A DNA stretch of 25,837 bases from AG-12 sp027339635 (GCA_027339635.1 DAHWNZ010000039.1:1-25837); one strand, 5' to 3'. Shown: positions 1 through 7,798, counted from the stretch's first letter. Made by a program: numbers and translations. The notes: generated by a model not told the origin, from the letters alone.

Positions 1-318
1 CAGCACGGTGGGACCCGGCATCCTCAAGAGGACGCCGATGACTGTCCAGCGCCCTGCCGGAGGGGTGGTTCTCCCTCGGGGTCCATGGCCGATGGCACGG
101 ATCCGACCATCCGCCCCAACCCCGCCGGTGGAAAGAGGAAAGGATCCAGGCCCCGGGGCGCAGCTCCTAGTCCACCCCACAGGAAATGGCCTGCGTCCAT
201 CCGCTATTGCTACCAACCGACTGTGCCCGTCGGGGTTGTCACTCAGCGGCTTCAAAACGCGTTGCTGCCGCCATGCAGGTGCGGCGCTCTCGCCTCCGGC
301 CGCCGCAGCACTCCTGTC
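1..318. other. gene-free left edge, nothing assignable
   Basis: This stretch lies downstream of the stop of the membrane-protein gene that follows. Open frames cross it on the plus strand but run on antisense into that gene and have proline/arginine-rich translations typical of GC-rich shadow frames. One inverted repeat is visible: TGCGGCG at 280-286 pairs with CGCCGCA at 301-307 around a 14-base loop. No T-run follows it on either strand, so it is not a convincing terminator. Confidence 0.5.
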
Positions 319-1743
319 TCATCCGCCGCGCGGCAGACGGCCGGCTCTAGGGCCGGTCGCCAACCATCCGAGCAAGCCGCCTCCCCGCCAAGTGTGCCGC
401 AACCGCAGCAGCGCCGCTCTCAAGGGGACGAGCCGGACCAGTGCCAAGGCGATCAGCAGCAGCACCAGGTTGCGGAAGAGAAGGACGATCAACCCCGGCG
501 GAGCAAGTCTTGACACCGAGGCAAATAGATAGGGGAATTCCGCCTGCGTCAGCAGGGCCGCGAGCAGCCCCAAGAGGACCAGCGCTGCGCCCTTTCGGCT
601 GGGCACCTCCAAGCACGCGGCGACGACCAACACCGGCAACAGATCCAGCAGATACTGGGGGGAGAGGACCGGGGTCGCACACAATCCTACGGCCACGGCG
701 CAGGCGATCGCGGTGGCCGGATACTTGCGATCCCAGGCGAAGAGGAGCGAGCTGCCGAGCACCAGAGCCGCTCCGAGCAGCGTTGCCACTAGGGCTATCA
801 CGGAGGCGTCCGGCGCAGCGATCTCCCAGGAGGCGAGCTTGCCCAGATAGGGGTGGACCGGCACCAGGTGACTGAGGAGGATCGCGAAGCTGGCGGGAAG
901 GCTCTCGATCTCCATGGCTCGGTGGACGCTGGCCAACGCTCCCGTTACCTCGGCCCCGCGCGACCAGACCAGAAATATCAAGAACACCACGAGTGCCGGG
1001 AAAACCCCCACAGCTAATTCACGGAGCCGTTCACGGAGCGTCGCCGGGTCGTCCGGATCTGGAAGCAGACACCAGAGTCCTACCGGCACCGCGGCTAAGA
1101 CGGCGGTCTCCTTCACAAGTACGGCCAGCGCCACCAGGGCCACGGCTAGAACCCTGCGCCGGTCAATCAGTGCCAGGGCTGACCCGGCGACCAGAAGACC
1201 CTGAATACCGTCGACTCGAGTGAGGAGGGTGGGGCCGATCGCCAGCAAAAGGACGGCTGTCAACATGCCGATTGGAGCCACGGCGCCGAGTCGGCGGGCC
1301 CACGCTCCGAGAACAACCGAGCCAGCTCCGATGAGAACCAAAATCTCTATGGCGAAGCCCAAATCGTAGTAGCTGCCTGCCAACGCCGGAGGCAGGGTGA
1401 TGAGCAGAGTCAGGGGCGGATAGAGGTAGGTGAGCCGTTGATCCGGAAAGCTCATGAACCCGGGCAGATATGGGACGTGCCCTTGCAGCAAGCCAAGAGC
1501 GCCGTGGCTTAGGTAAATGACGTCGGGTATCGCGCTCCCGACCAAGGTGTAGAGCGAAAAGAAGTGCAGCTCGGTGGGAATTAGCGTCCCGAGCGCGAGC
1601 AAAAGGAGAGGCAGTCTGAGGGTGCGCACGAGGCGGACCACGGGATTTGCTCCTCGCAGCAGCACCGCGCGCCGCTCGGCGGCCACGGTCCGACTCGACG
1701 ACGACGAAAGCTCACTCTCGGCCGGATTGCCGACCGTCGCCAT
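319..1743 (-). CDS. polytopic membrane protein, GT87-like (GT-C fold) glycosyltransferase
   Basis: Predicted 474-residue integral membrane protein with many hydrophobic segments from about residue 43 to near residue 450. After the first membrane segment there is an Asp (D74, in AIPDVIY), followed by LLQGHVPY (residues 85-92) and LTYLYPPL (104-111). This matches the GT87/DUF2029 pattern, in which an acidic residue in the first extracytoplasmic loop precedes a G-x-(D/N)-PY-like motif. GT87 enzymes use polyprenyl-phosphate-linked sugars, typically mannose, outside the membrane; the substrate here cannot be read from sequence. An in-frame start at 1776 would add 11 residues but has no ribosome site. 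The ATG at 1743 has AGGAGG seven bases upstream and is chosen. The ORF is solid; the family is a moderate call because the GxDPY motif is imperfect. The two other GT87 genes in the window are better matches. Confidence 0.75.
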   Translation of the reverse strand: MATVGNPAESELSSSSSRTVAAERRAVLLRGANPVVRLVRTLRLPLLLLALGTLIPTELHFFSLYTLVGSAIPDVIYLSHGALGLLQGHVPYLPGFMSFPDQRLTYLYPPLTLLITLPPALAGSYYDLGFAIEILVLIGAGSVVLGAWARRLGAVAPIGMLTAVLLLAIGPTLLTRVDGIQGLLVAGSALALIDRRRVLAVALVALAVLVKETAVLAAVPVGLWCLLPDPDDPATLRERLRELAVGVFPALVVFLIFLVWSRGAEVTGALASVHRAMEIESLPASFAILLSHLVPVHPYLGKLASWEIAAPDASVIALVATLLGAALVLGSSLLFAWDRKYPATAIACAVAVGLCATPVLSPQYLLDLLPVLVVAACLEVPSRKGAALVLLGLLAALLTQAEFPYLFASVSRLAPPGLIVLLFRNLVLLLIALALVRLVPLRAALLRLRHTWRGGGLLGWLATGPRAGRLPRGG

Positions 1744-1750
1744 GTTCAGG

Positions 1751-1756
1751 CCTCCT
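1751..1756 (-). promoter_or_regulatory. Shine-Dalgarno AGGAGG setting the start at 1743
   Basis: A perfect AGGAGG on the minus strand, seven bases before the ATG at 1743. It favours this start over the longer frame opening at 1776, which has no purine-rich site. Confidence 0.75.
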
Positions 1757-1911
1757 GGATCAACGGACGGGTCCATGCGGCGCTTGTCAGTATGGAGCCA
1801 ACGATCACCCCCATGGACTCGATCCAGCCTATGGTGACCTAACTGCCACCGGGAGGCGACTTGGCCGCGACAGGTCAGGAAGAGACCGCCACAGGGATCA
1901 GGGCATCAGCT

Positions 1912-1957
1912 CTCCCAAACTTGGGAGCTCGGCGCTCCCTGGTCTCGAAGAGGGAGC
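1912..1957. repeat. four alternating CTCCC/GGGAG arms (mutually exclusive hairpins)
   Basis: Four arms follow each other: CTCCCAA (1912-1918), TTGGGAGC (1921-1928), GCTCCCT (1934-1940) and AGGGAGC (1951-1957). Arm 1 pairs with arm 2 (7 bp), arm 2 with arm 3 (GGGAGC/GCTCCC, 6 bp, 5-base loop) and arm 3 with arm 4 (7 bp, 10-base loop). Pairing 2:3 excludes both 1:2 and 3:4, an attenuator-like arrangement. No U-tract follows, so if functional it would more likely act at translation or on RNA stability. The repeats are seen directly; function is inference. Confidence 0.55.
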
Positions 1958-2028
1958 AGGCTCCACCCCTGGCGGCCCCGCGACGGGCTCGGAGCGGCAT
2001 CCCGGGAGCCTAATCCGGGTGGGACTAT

Positions 2029-2054
2029 CCGGGGGCGTCCCGAGATGCCCCCGG
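2029..2054. repeat. perfect 8-bp GC inverted repeat
   Basis: CCGGGGGC (2029-2036) and GCCCCCGG (2047-2054) flank a 10-base loop and would form a very stable stem. It sits about 135 bases past the end of tRNA-Val in the direction of transcription. A U-tract is absent on both strands, so it is not a classical intrinsic terminator, though it could mark or protect a 3' end. Confidence 0.55.
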
Positions 2055-2188
2055 CCCGTGGCAGCCGACGCCGGCCAAGGCCCACTCCGCTACCTGGCAC
2101 AGAAACAGGCGCGAGCCACCGCGGACTGGGCGGTTCCACCGGTCGCCGTCACCCCCCTCTGCCCCATTCGTCACCGGTTGGGGAACGG

Positions 2189-2260
2189 TGGGCGAAGCAG
2201 GATTCGAACCTGCGACATCCTCGGTGTAAGCGAGGCGCTCTACCACTGAGCTATTCGCCC
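2189..2260 (-). tRNA. tRNA-Val (anticodon UAC)
   Basis: A complete 72-base cloverleaf can be drawn. The acceptor stem is GGGCGAA/TTCGCCC, the D arm GCTC/GAGC around AGTGGTA, the anticodon arm CCTCG-CTTACAC-CGAGG with TAC anticodon, and the T arm GCAGG-TTCGAAT-CCTGC, with discriminator A. The genome continues CCG, so the CCA tail is not encoded and must be added enzymatically. Its first 10 bases overlap the end of the small gene upstream. Confidence 0.97.
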
Positions 2261-2604
2261 AGGAACGACTCCGGCGTACGTCCCGCTCTCCGCCCTGGGT
2301 CCGGCTTCATCTGCTCTGGGTGGAGCAGGTACACCTCCTGGACGACCAGCACCCTTTCCAGGACCGCAGTCGGGGTCTCCTTCGGCAGGATCGCTATTCC
2401 CAGTTTCTTGAGGCGGCCACGCACCGACTCCGGCACGTGGCGCTCCCCGGACAGGTTGAGCTCCTCCAGAACCTCCAGAGCCTGATCGAGCTCAATCAGC
2501 CTTGAACGGCGGGTCTCCCGGACCTGTCCCGGCTCCTCCTGCCAGTGCAGCTGGGCAGCAACCCTCAGCCGCTCTCCTCGTTGTCGCTCACTCTCGGTCA
2601 CCAC
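2251..2604 (-). CDS. small charged hypothetical protein, end overlaps tRNA-Val
   Basis: Predicted 117-residue, strongly charged, probably helical protein (Glu/Arg/Leu-rich, for example ALEVLEELNL) with no membrane segment or signal peptide. I do not recognise a family. Codon use is like real genes here: third positions are mostly G or C through the middle and end. It begins 51 bases after the lipB stop on the same strand and is probably the last gene of the lipoylation operon. The start is GTG at 2604 or the adjacent GTG at 2601; neither has a clear ribosome site. The TAG stop (2253-2251) is formed by bases 8-10 of tRNA-Val, so maturation of the tRNA would cut the mRNA just before its stop codon. 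Confidence 0.6.
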   Translation of the reverse strand: MVTESERQRGERLRVAAQLHWQEEPGQVRETRRSRLIELDQALEVLEELNLSGERHVPESVRGRLKKLGIAILPKETPTAVLERVLVVQEVYLLHPEQMKPDPGRRAGRTPESFLGE

Positions 2605-2655
2605 TTGTCAGTAACCGGTAATGATGCGCCTAAGCAGGCTGCGCCGTCCAGGCCA

Positions 2656-3366
2656 TCAGGCAACGGCGGCACCCAAGTTCAGATCGGCAAGAGCCCCCGT
2701 CTCGGGCCGAAGCCCCAAGGCATGGGCCACAAACGGCGCCACCAGATCGGCCAGCGCCTCGACCCGAAGGTCGGCTGTCGCCCCACACTGCTCCAGAGAG
2801 GCTGCGGCGCGCCCCTCGATCCCGCAGGGGACGATCAGGTCGAACGCCGAGAGGTCGGTCGTTGCGTTGAGGGCGAACCCGTGGTAGGTGACCTTCCGAC
2901 CGCTGAGCTTGACTCCAATCGCGGCAAGCTTGCCAGGCTTGGCCCAAACCCCTGTATAGGGAGGGTCCTGCCAGGCATCGACGCCCAACATTCTGCAGGC
3001 GTCGATCAGGGCGTCCTCCAGGGCCCTGAGGTAGGCGACCGGGTCCAGCCCCGTCTCCTCAAGATTGATGATGGGGTAACCGACCAGTTGGCCTGGCCCG
3101 TGGTATGTCACCGACCCCCCGCGATCAACCTCGTAGTACTCCGCCCCGGAGCTGATGAGGCCGTCGACGCCTCGCAGTAGATGCTGGGGGAGTCCTCCCC
3201 GCCCCATGGTGTACACCGGAGGATGTTCCAAGAGCAGCAGGACATCCTCCTTGAGGTCGCCCATGGCTCTGGCCGCCGCCAGTTGCTTCTGCCAGCCCCA
3301 GGCCAGCTGATAGCTCACGGTCCCGCAGAAGATCACTCGCAGCGGCGGGCGCCAGATTCCGGCCAT
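2656..3366 (-). CDS. lipB: octanoyltransferase LipB (lipoyl(octanoyl) transferase)
   Basis: Transfers octanoyl from octanoyl-ACP to the lipoyl-domain lysine of target proteins, the first step of endogenous lipoate assembly in the cytoplasm. At 236 residues it has the usual length. Visible family motifs are EHPPVYTMGRGG (about 47-58), DRGGSVTYHGPGQLVGYPI (81-99), the PGKLAAIGVK segment containing the likely catalytic lysine (K146), YHGFALN (161-167) and IVPCGIEG with the nucleophilic cysteine (C181). ATG at 3366 lies two bases after the lipA stop, so translation is probably coupled to lipA; no separate ribosome site is evident. Its partners sit immediately upstream: lipA and an E2 protein that needs lipoylation. 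Confidence 0.96.
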   Translation of the reverse strand: MAGIWRPPLRVIFCGTVSYQLAWGWQKQLAAARAMGDLKEDVLLLLEHPPVYTMGRGGLPQHLLRGVDGLISSGAEYYEVDRGGSVTYHGPGQLVGYPIINLEETGLDPVAYLRALEDALIDACRMLGVDAWQDPPYTGVWAKPGKLAAIGVKLSGRKVTYHGFALNATTDLSAFDLIVPCGIEGRAAASLEQCGATADLRVEALADLVAPFVAHALGLRPETGALADLNLGAAVA

Positions 3367-3368
3367 GG

Positions 3369-4370
3369 TCAGACGGCCGCAGACACCGCTGCCTGCACCT
3401 GCTGGTGGGCGTGATACGAGCTGCGCACCAGGGGGCCGGCCTCGACGTGAGCGAAACCGAGAGATTCCCCGTATGCCCTGGCCTCGGCAAACTCATCCGG
3501 GTGCCAGAAACGCTCGCAGCGTATGTGCTTCAGCGACGGCCTCAGGTACTGCCCGATCGTTATCAGCTTCACCTCCTGCTCCCGCAGGTCGCGCAGCACC
3601 TGTTTGACCTCGTCCATGGTCTCGCCCAAGCCAACCATCAGCCCCGACTTCGTCTGGGTGCTCGAGTCGAGCTCCCCGGCCCGCCGCAGGACTCCCAGCG
3701 AACGCTGATAGAGGGACTTCGGCCTGACCCTAGGGAACAGCCTGGGGACCGTCTCTATGTTGTGATTGAAAACCTCTGGCTGAGCCTCCATCACGATTGC
3801 CAGGCTGGCCTCGACCCCCTGGAAGTCGGGGGTCAGCACCTCCACCTGGCAGGCGGGGACACGCTGGTGAATCGCGCGAATCGTGTCGGCGAAGATGCCC
3901 GCGCCACCGTCGGGGAGATCGTCTCGGTCGACCGAGGTTATTACGGCATGGCGTAACCCCATCTCCTCGACCGCCACCGCCACCCGATTTGGCTCATCGG
4001 TGTCGAGCCCCCTGGGCCTCCCCGAGGTCACCGCGCAGAAGGCGCACGCCCTGGTGCAAATCTCGCCAAGGATCATGAACGTCGCCGTTCCGTAGCTCCA
4101 GCACTCTCCGAGATTGGGGCAGCGCGCCTCCTCGCAGACCGTGTGCAGACGCTGGCCGCGGACCAGACCGTCGATCTTGGAGTACTTCTCGCCCTGCGGC
4201 ATCCTCACCGTCAGCCACGGCGGTCGGCGGTCGACCCCTTCCGGCAGCAGCTGCTGCCACATCGGCCGCCCATCCCCGAGCGGCCCCCGACCTGGGATCA
4301 CGGTTGGGCGGCGGTCGGGCACCACGGGCAGCGCCACTCGGGGTCCGGAGCGGCGCCCCTCAGAGTTCAT
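3369..4370 (-). CDS. lipA: lipoyl synthase LipA (radical SAM)
   Basis: Inserts two sulfurs into the protein-bound octanoyl chain to complete lipoate. Both iron-sulfur cluster motifs are present. The auxiliary-cluster motif is CEEARCPNLGEC (C79, C84, C90) and the radical-SAM motif is CTRACAFC (C105, C109, C112). The C-terminal RSSYHA holds the serine that ligates the auxiliary cluster. At 333 residues it is slightly longer than many LipA proteins because of a Pro/Arg-rich N-terminus. A GTG at 4376 opens the frame two codons earlier, but GGGGGAG sits at ideal distance before the ATG at 4370, which is chosen. It lies 102 bases after E2 and 2 bases before lipB. Confidence 0.96.
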   Translation of the reverse strand: MNSEGRRSGPRVALPVVPDRRPTVIPGRGPLGDGRPMWQQLLPEGVDRRPPWLTVRMPQGEKYSKIDGLVRGQRLHTVCEEARCPNLGECWSYGTATFMILGEICTRACAFCAVTSGRPRGLDTDEPNRVAVAVEEMGLRHAVITSVDRDDLPDGGAGIFADTIRAIHQRVPACQVEVLTPDFQGVEASLAIVMEAQPEVFNHNIETVPRLFPRVRPKSLYQRSLGVLRRAGELDSSTQTKSGLMVGLGETMDEVKQVLRDLREQEVKLITIGQYLRPSLKHIRCERFWHPDEFAEARAYGESLGFAHVEAGPLVRSSYHAHQQVQAAVSAAV

Positions 4371-4409
4371 CTCCACTCCCCCATCGTACCTGCTCGGGCG
4401 GAAGGGGGA

Positions 4410-4456
4410 CCCCGGGAGAATCGACCACGCCCGGTGGACTCGCGGCCCCGGGAGAA
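4410..4456. repeat. 11-base direct repeat between E2 and lipA
   Basis: CCCCGGGAGAA occurs at 4410-4420 and again at 4446-4456, 36 bases apart start to start, in the 102-base gap before lipA. It could be a binding site for a regulator that adjusts lipA-lipB relative to the dehydrogenase genes, or chance in GC-rich DNA. Confidence 0.35.
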
Positions 4457-4472
4457 GGATTCCCTCTGCCGG

Positions 4473-5771
4473 TCAGTAGATCGGGGTGTCGGGGCCCATC
4501 CCCTCCAGGCACACCTTCACGGTGCCCAGCAGCTTTGCCGCCGCCGCGCCGTCGTTGATGCGGTGGTCGAAGCTGAGACAGAGGTTCATCATGGGGCGTA
4601 TCGCGATCGCGTCGCCCACCACCACCGGCCTCTTGATCACAGCGTCCATGACCAGGATCGCCGCCTGCGGCTGGTTGATGATCGCCTGGGACATGACCGT
4701 ACCCAAAGCGCCGGCGTTGTTTAGGGTGAAGGTCCCTCCCTCGACGTCCTCGAGCCTGGCCCTGCCGCTCCTGGCCCTCTCGATGAGCTCGGCCGCGGCC
4801 TGTGCCAGTCCCGCGATCGAGTAGCGGTCCGCCTGCCGCACGACCGGGACTATCAGCCCGTCGGGGACGCTGACGGCCAGCCCCAGGTTGATCTCTCGCT
4901 GCAGCACCACGGAATCCTGCTCGAAGTACGCATTCATGGAGGGGACGGCGCGCAGGGCCCGGCAGGTGGCCTGCATCGCAAATGGCAGAAAGCTCAGGTC
5001 CTGCCCGGTGGTCTTCTTGAAGCGTTCGCGGCTTCTGGCCCGCGCTGCGGCCACCCCGCTCATATCCACTTCCATCATGGTCCAGGCGTGGGGCGAAGTG
5101 TGCCGGCTTCGCACCATGTGCTCGGCTATGGAACGCCGCATCGGACTCAGGGTGATCCGCTCCCCCAAGACAGATTGCGCTGGCTGAGAGGATTCCCGTG
5201 GCTCGGCCGGGGGCGGAGTCGTCGCCGGAGCCGACTGGGCCGCCCTCCCTCCCTCAAGAAACAGCATCACGTCGCGCTTGGTGATGCGCCCTTCGAAGCC
5301 TGTTCCGCTGACCAGCTGGAGGTCAACCCCATGCTCGTCGGCCAGAGCCCTCACCGCGGGGCTGATGAAGCCCTGTTTCTCAGCCGCCGGCCCGCTACCT
5401 GGTCCAGCAACGGCCAGAGCTGGGGTGGGGACTGGCGCCGGCTCGACGACGGGTGCCACCGCGGGAGACACCACCGGGAGGGGCGGCTCCTGCGCCGCCG
5501 GCGCACTAGCCTGCGCCTGTCCGGCCTCTTCGTCCGCACCCTCCAGGGTGCAGATCGGCTGGCCAACGGTAAGCAGCTGGCCGGCCGGGGCCAGAATCTC
5601 GCCCACCGTGCCCGCCGCCGGAGACGGCACCTCCGCGGTCACCTTGTCTGTGATGACCTCGACCAGGGAGTCATACTTCTCGACCTTCTGCCCTGGCTCC
5701 ACCAGCCACGAGCCGATTGTCCCCTCCGTGACCGACTCCCCGAGCTGGGGCATCTTGACCGTGATCGCCAT
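4473..5771 (-). CDS. dihydrolipoamide acyltransferase (E2) of a branched-chain-type 2-oxoacid dehydrogenase
   Basis: Core subunit that accepts the acyl group from E1 on a swinging lipoyl arm and passes it to CoA. Its 432 residues show the canonical order. First is one lipoyl domain (about 1-80) with the lipoylated lysine in VITDKVTAEVP (K43). An Ala/Pro-rich flexible linker (84-132) and the E1/E3-binding domain (about 135-173, FISPAVRALADEHGVD then GRITKRDV) come next. After a second linker, the acyltransferase domain (about 203-432) ends with SFDHRINDG, carrying catalytic H403 and D407. A GGGGA ribosome site lies upstream of the ATG. It follows the E1beta gene by 30 bases and precedes lipA. 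Branched-chain specificity is inferred from the E1 partners; pyruvate or acetoin specificity is not excluded. No E3 gene is in the window. Confidence 0.93.
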   Translation of the reverse strand: MAITVKMPQLGESVTEGTIGSWLVEPGQKVEKYDSLVEVITDKVTAEVPSPAAGTVGEILAPAGQLLTVGQPICTLEGADEEAGQAQASAPAAQEPPLPVVSPAVAPVVEPAPVPTPALAVAGPGSGPAAEKQGFISPAVRALADEHGVDLQLVSGTGFEGRITKRDVMLFLEGGRAAQSAPATTPPPAEPRESSQPAQSVLGERITLSPMRRSIAEHMVRSRHTSPHAWTMMEVDMSGVAAARARSRERFKKTTGQDLSFLPFAMQATCRALRAVPSMNAYFEQDSVVLQREINLGLAVSVPDGLIVPVVRQADRYSIAGLAQAAAELIERARSGRARLEDVEGGTFTLNNAGALGTVMSQAIINQPQAAILVMDAVIKRPVVVGDAIAIRPMMNLCLSFDHRINDGAAAAKLLGTVKVCLEGMGPDTPIY

Positions 5772-5801
5772 TGACTTGCTTCCCCTTTCCTGGTGAGAGT
5801 G

Positions 5802-6791
5802 TCAGTACGCCGCCAGCTCGCGCAGCTTGGCCTCGATCTTGTCCGGCCCGAGGCAGTAGACCTCGGCCAGGGGCTCGGCGAACGGAATCGCGGGGATCTC
5901 CGGGCCGCCGATGCGCATCACGGGCGCGTCAAGTTGCTGGAAGCACTCCTCGGCCACGATCGCCGCCACCTCGGCACCGACCCCGACCGCGAGATTCGCC
6001 TCGTGCGCAACCAGCACCTTGCCCGTCTTCCTGGCCGTGGAGATGATCAGGTCGCGATCGAGCGGGCGCACCGTCCGCAGGTCGACCACCTCCACCTCTA
6101 TCCCGTCCGCGGCCAGGCGCTCCGCCGCCGCCTTCGCCTCGTGGACGGTGGCACCGTAAGTTATGCAGCTGAGATCCCTGCCGGTTCTGGCGATCCGGCC
6201 CTTCCCTATGGGCACGAGGTAGTCCTCGGCCGACACCTCCTCTCGAAGTGAGCGGTAGAGCGCCTTGTGCTCAAAGAAGCAGACCGGATCGGGATCCCGG
6301 ATGGCGGCGAGCAGCAGCCCCTTGGCATCGCTCGGGGTCGAGGGGATGACCACCTTCAGCCCGGGCACGTGGGCGAAGAGGGCCTCCAGGCTCTGGGAGT
6401 GGTACAAAGCGCCGTGAACGTGGACGCCACCCCCGCATGGGGCCCTGATCACCATGGGACAGCTCCAGTCCCCGTTGGAGCGGTAGCGGATCTTCGCCGC
6501 CTCGCTGATGATCTGGTCCATGGCGGGCGGGATGAAGTCGAGGAACTGGATCTCCGCGATCGGCCGGAGCCCGGCCAGGGCACATCCTATGGCGACGCCC
6601 ACGATGGCGGCCTCCGCCAGCGGGCTGTCTATCACGCGCTGCTCGCCGAACTCCGCGAAGAGCCCGGCCGTGGCCCCGAACACGCCGCCCTTGGGACCGA
6701 CATCCTCGCCCATCACCATGACCCGGTCATCGGCCCGCATCTCCTGCTCCATGGCAGAGCGGATCGCCTCCACGTAGGTGATCTCGGCCAA
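5802..6791 (-). CDS. 2-oxoacid dehydrogenase E1 component, beta subunit (branched-chain type)
   Basis: With E1alpha forms the thiamine-diphosphate-dependent decarboxylase of the complex. Its 329 residues match the family length. Conserved segments include MGEDVGPKGGVF (27-38), RVIDSPLAEAAI with the glutamate that activates thiamine diphosphate (E60), EIQFLDFIPPAMDQI, GALYHSQSLEA and PGLKVVIPSTPSDAKGLL. The overall wording is closest to branched-chain 2-oxoacid dehydrogenase beta subunits. The start is TTG at 6791, supported by GGGGAGG seven to eight bases upstream; the N-terminus MAEITYVEAIR then fits the family exactly. It begins two bases after the E1alpha stop. Confidence 0.94.
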   Translation of the reverse strand: MAEITYVEAIRSAMEQEMRADDRVMVMGEDVGPKGGVFGATAGLFAEFGEQRVIDSPLAEAAIVGVAIGCALAGLRPIAEIQFLDFIPPAMDQIISEAAKIRYRSNGDWSCPMVIRAPCGGGVHVHGALYHSQSLEALFAHVPGLKVVIPSTPSDAKGLLLAAIRDPDPVCFFEHKALYRSLREEVSAEDYLVPIGKGRIARTGRDLSCITYGATVHEAKAAAERLAADGIEVEVVDLRTVRPLDRDLIISTARKTGKVLVAHEANLAVGVGAEVAAIVAEECFQQLDAPVMRIGGPEIPAIPFAEPLAEVYCLGPDKIEAKLRELAAY

Positions 6792-6793
6792 GT

Positions 6794-7798
6794 TCAGACC
6801 TCCCCGTAAACGTGCAGCAGAGCGGTCGAGGAGTCAGGGGCCGGAGCGTTGTCCGCTTCGCCCTGGGCGGCTTCGATGAGTCGCTGGCACTCCTTGCGAA
6901 TCTCATCCGCGTCCCCGGGCGCCAGGACCCCGGACTCCTCCAGGTCCACTCGGAAGCGCTCGACAGGATCGTGGCGCCGCATGTCGGCCAGATCCTCAGC
7001 GGTCCTGTAACGACGCTGGTCGTCGTCGCTGCTGTGGGACTGCAGCCGCACGCACATCGCCTCCAAGAGGGTCGGGCCGCCACCGCTCCGGGCCCGGGCG
7101 ACCGCTTCCACGGCGGCCGCGTGCACCTCGAGAGCGTCGCCGCCGTCGACGACCACCCCCGGCATGCCGTAGCCAGCGGCGCGATCGGCGACGTGAGCCA
7201 CCGCCATCTGGCGCGACTGGGGGACGCTGATCGCGAAGGAGTTGTTCTCGATCAGGAAGATCACCGGCAGCTGATAGATGGAGGCCCAGTTGAGGCCCTC
7301 GTGCCAGTCGCCCTCGCTGGTCCCCCCCTCGCCCACGGACGCCACGACCACCTTGTCCTCCCCGCGGTACTGGAAGGCTTGGGCGATGCCCACGGCGTGC
7401 AGGATCTGGGTGGCGACGGGGCTGCCCGTGGTCACGATGTTGTGCTCGCGGGACCCGTAATGACCCGGCATCTGCCGGGCTCCGCTGTTGGGGTCGGGTG
7501 CCTTCCCAAGGGCCGCCATCAGGTGATCCCGTGGCTCCATCCCCATCACCAAGACCAGGGTCAGGTCCCGGTAGTAGGGAACCAGCCAATCGTGACCCCG
7601 ACGCAGGGCGTACCCAACCCCGACCTGGGTCGCCTCATGGCCCTGGCCGGATATCGCGAAAGGCGCCCGTCCCTGGCGGTTCAGCACCAGAATCCGTTCG
7701 TCCAAGAGCCTGCCCAGGACCATGTCGCGGTACATGGACCGCAGCTTGTCCTGTCCCAGCCCGGCCGCCTCTGCAGGGGCCGACTCGGTAATTGCCAT
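6794..7798 (-). CDS. 2-oxoacid dehydrogenase E1 component, alpha subunit (branched-chain type)
   Basis: Carries the thiamine-diphosphate-binding motif: GEGGTSEGDWHEG (from about residue 156) followed about 30 residues later by IENNSFAIS. PYYRDLTLVLVMG, MPGHYGS and RLQSHSSDDDQRRYR are typical of E1alpha chains; the last lies in the loop phosphorylated in mitochondrial homologues. The chosen ATG at 7798 gives 334 residues, the normal length, with GGAGG 10 bases upstream. The frame is open further, and an ATG at 7867 also has a good GGAGG. A 23-residue longer form is therefore possible, but the extension reads like non-coding sequence. First gene of the E1alpha-E1beta-E2-lipA-lipB run, 99 bases after ftsX. 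Confidence 0.93.
   Translation of the reverse strand: MAITESAPAEAAGLGQDKLRSMYRDMVLGRLLDERILVLNRQGRAPFAISGQGHEATQVGVGYALRRGHDWLVPYYRDLTLVLVMGMEPRDHLMAALGKAPDPNSGARQMPGHYGSREHNIVTTGSPVATQILHAVGIAQAFQYRGEDKVVVASVGEGGTSEGDWHEGLNWASIYQLPVIFLIENNSFAISVPQSRQMAVAHVADRAAGYGMPGVVVDGGDALEVHAAAVEAVARARSGGGPTLLEAMCVRLQSHSSDDDQRRYRTAEDLADMRRHDPVERFRVDLEESGVLAPGDADEIRKECQRLIEAAQGEADNAPAPDSSTALLHVYGEV

Larger units (their letters stand above)
1744..2188. other. 445-base intergenic region rich in inverted repeats
   Basis: No convincing coding frame on either strand. On the minus strand it lies between tRNA-Val and the GT87-like gene. Besides the two repeat features listed separately, it contains a near-complementary pair GCCCACTCCG (2080-2089) and CGGACTGGGC (2122-2131; 9 of 10 positions pair). 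Nested inside that pair are CCTG (2094-2097) and CAGG (2106-2109). It may be a structured 5' leader or an unannotated RNA. Promoter hexamers are not clear. Confidence 0.4.

Noticed and set aside
8..532. 174-codon plus-strand frame at the left edge
   Set aside because: Extends antisense into the GT87-like gene, Pro/Arg/Ala-rich, no ribosome site or motif.
2025..2246. Minus-strand 73-codon frame beginning MVERLAYTEDVAGSNP
   Set aside because: Its first part is simply tRNA-Val read as codons, a common false gene.
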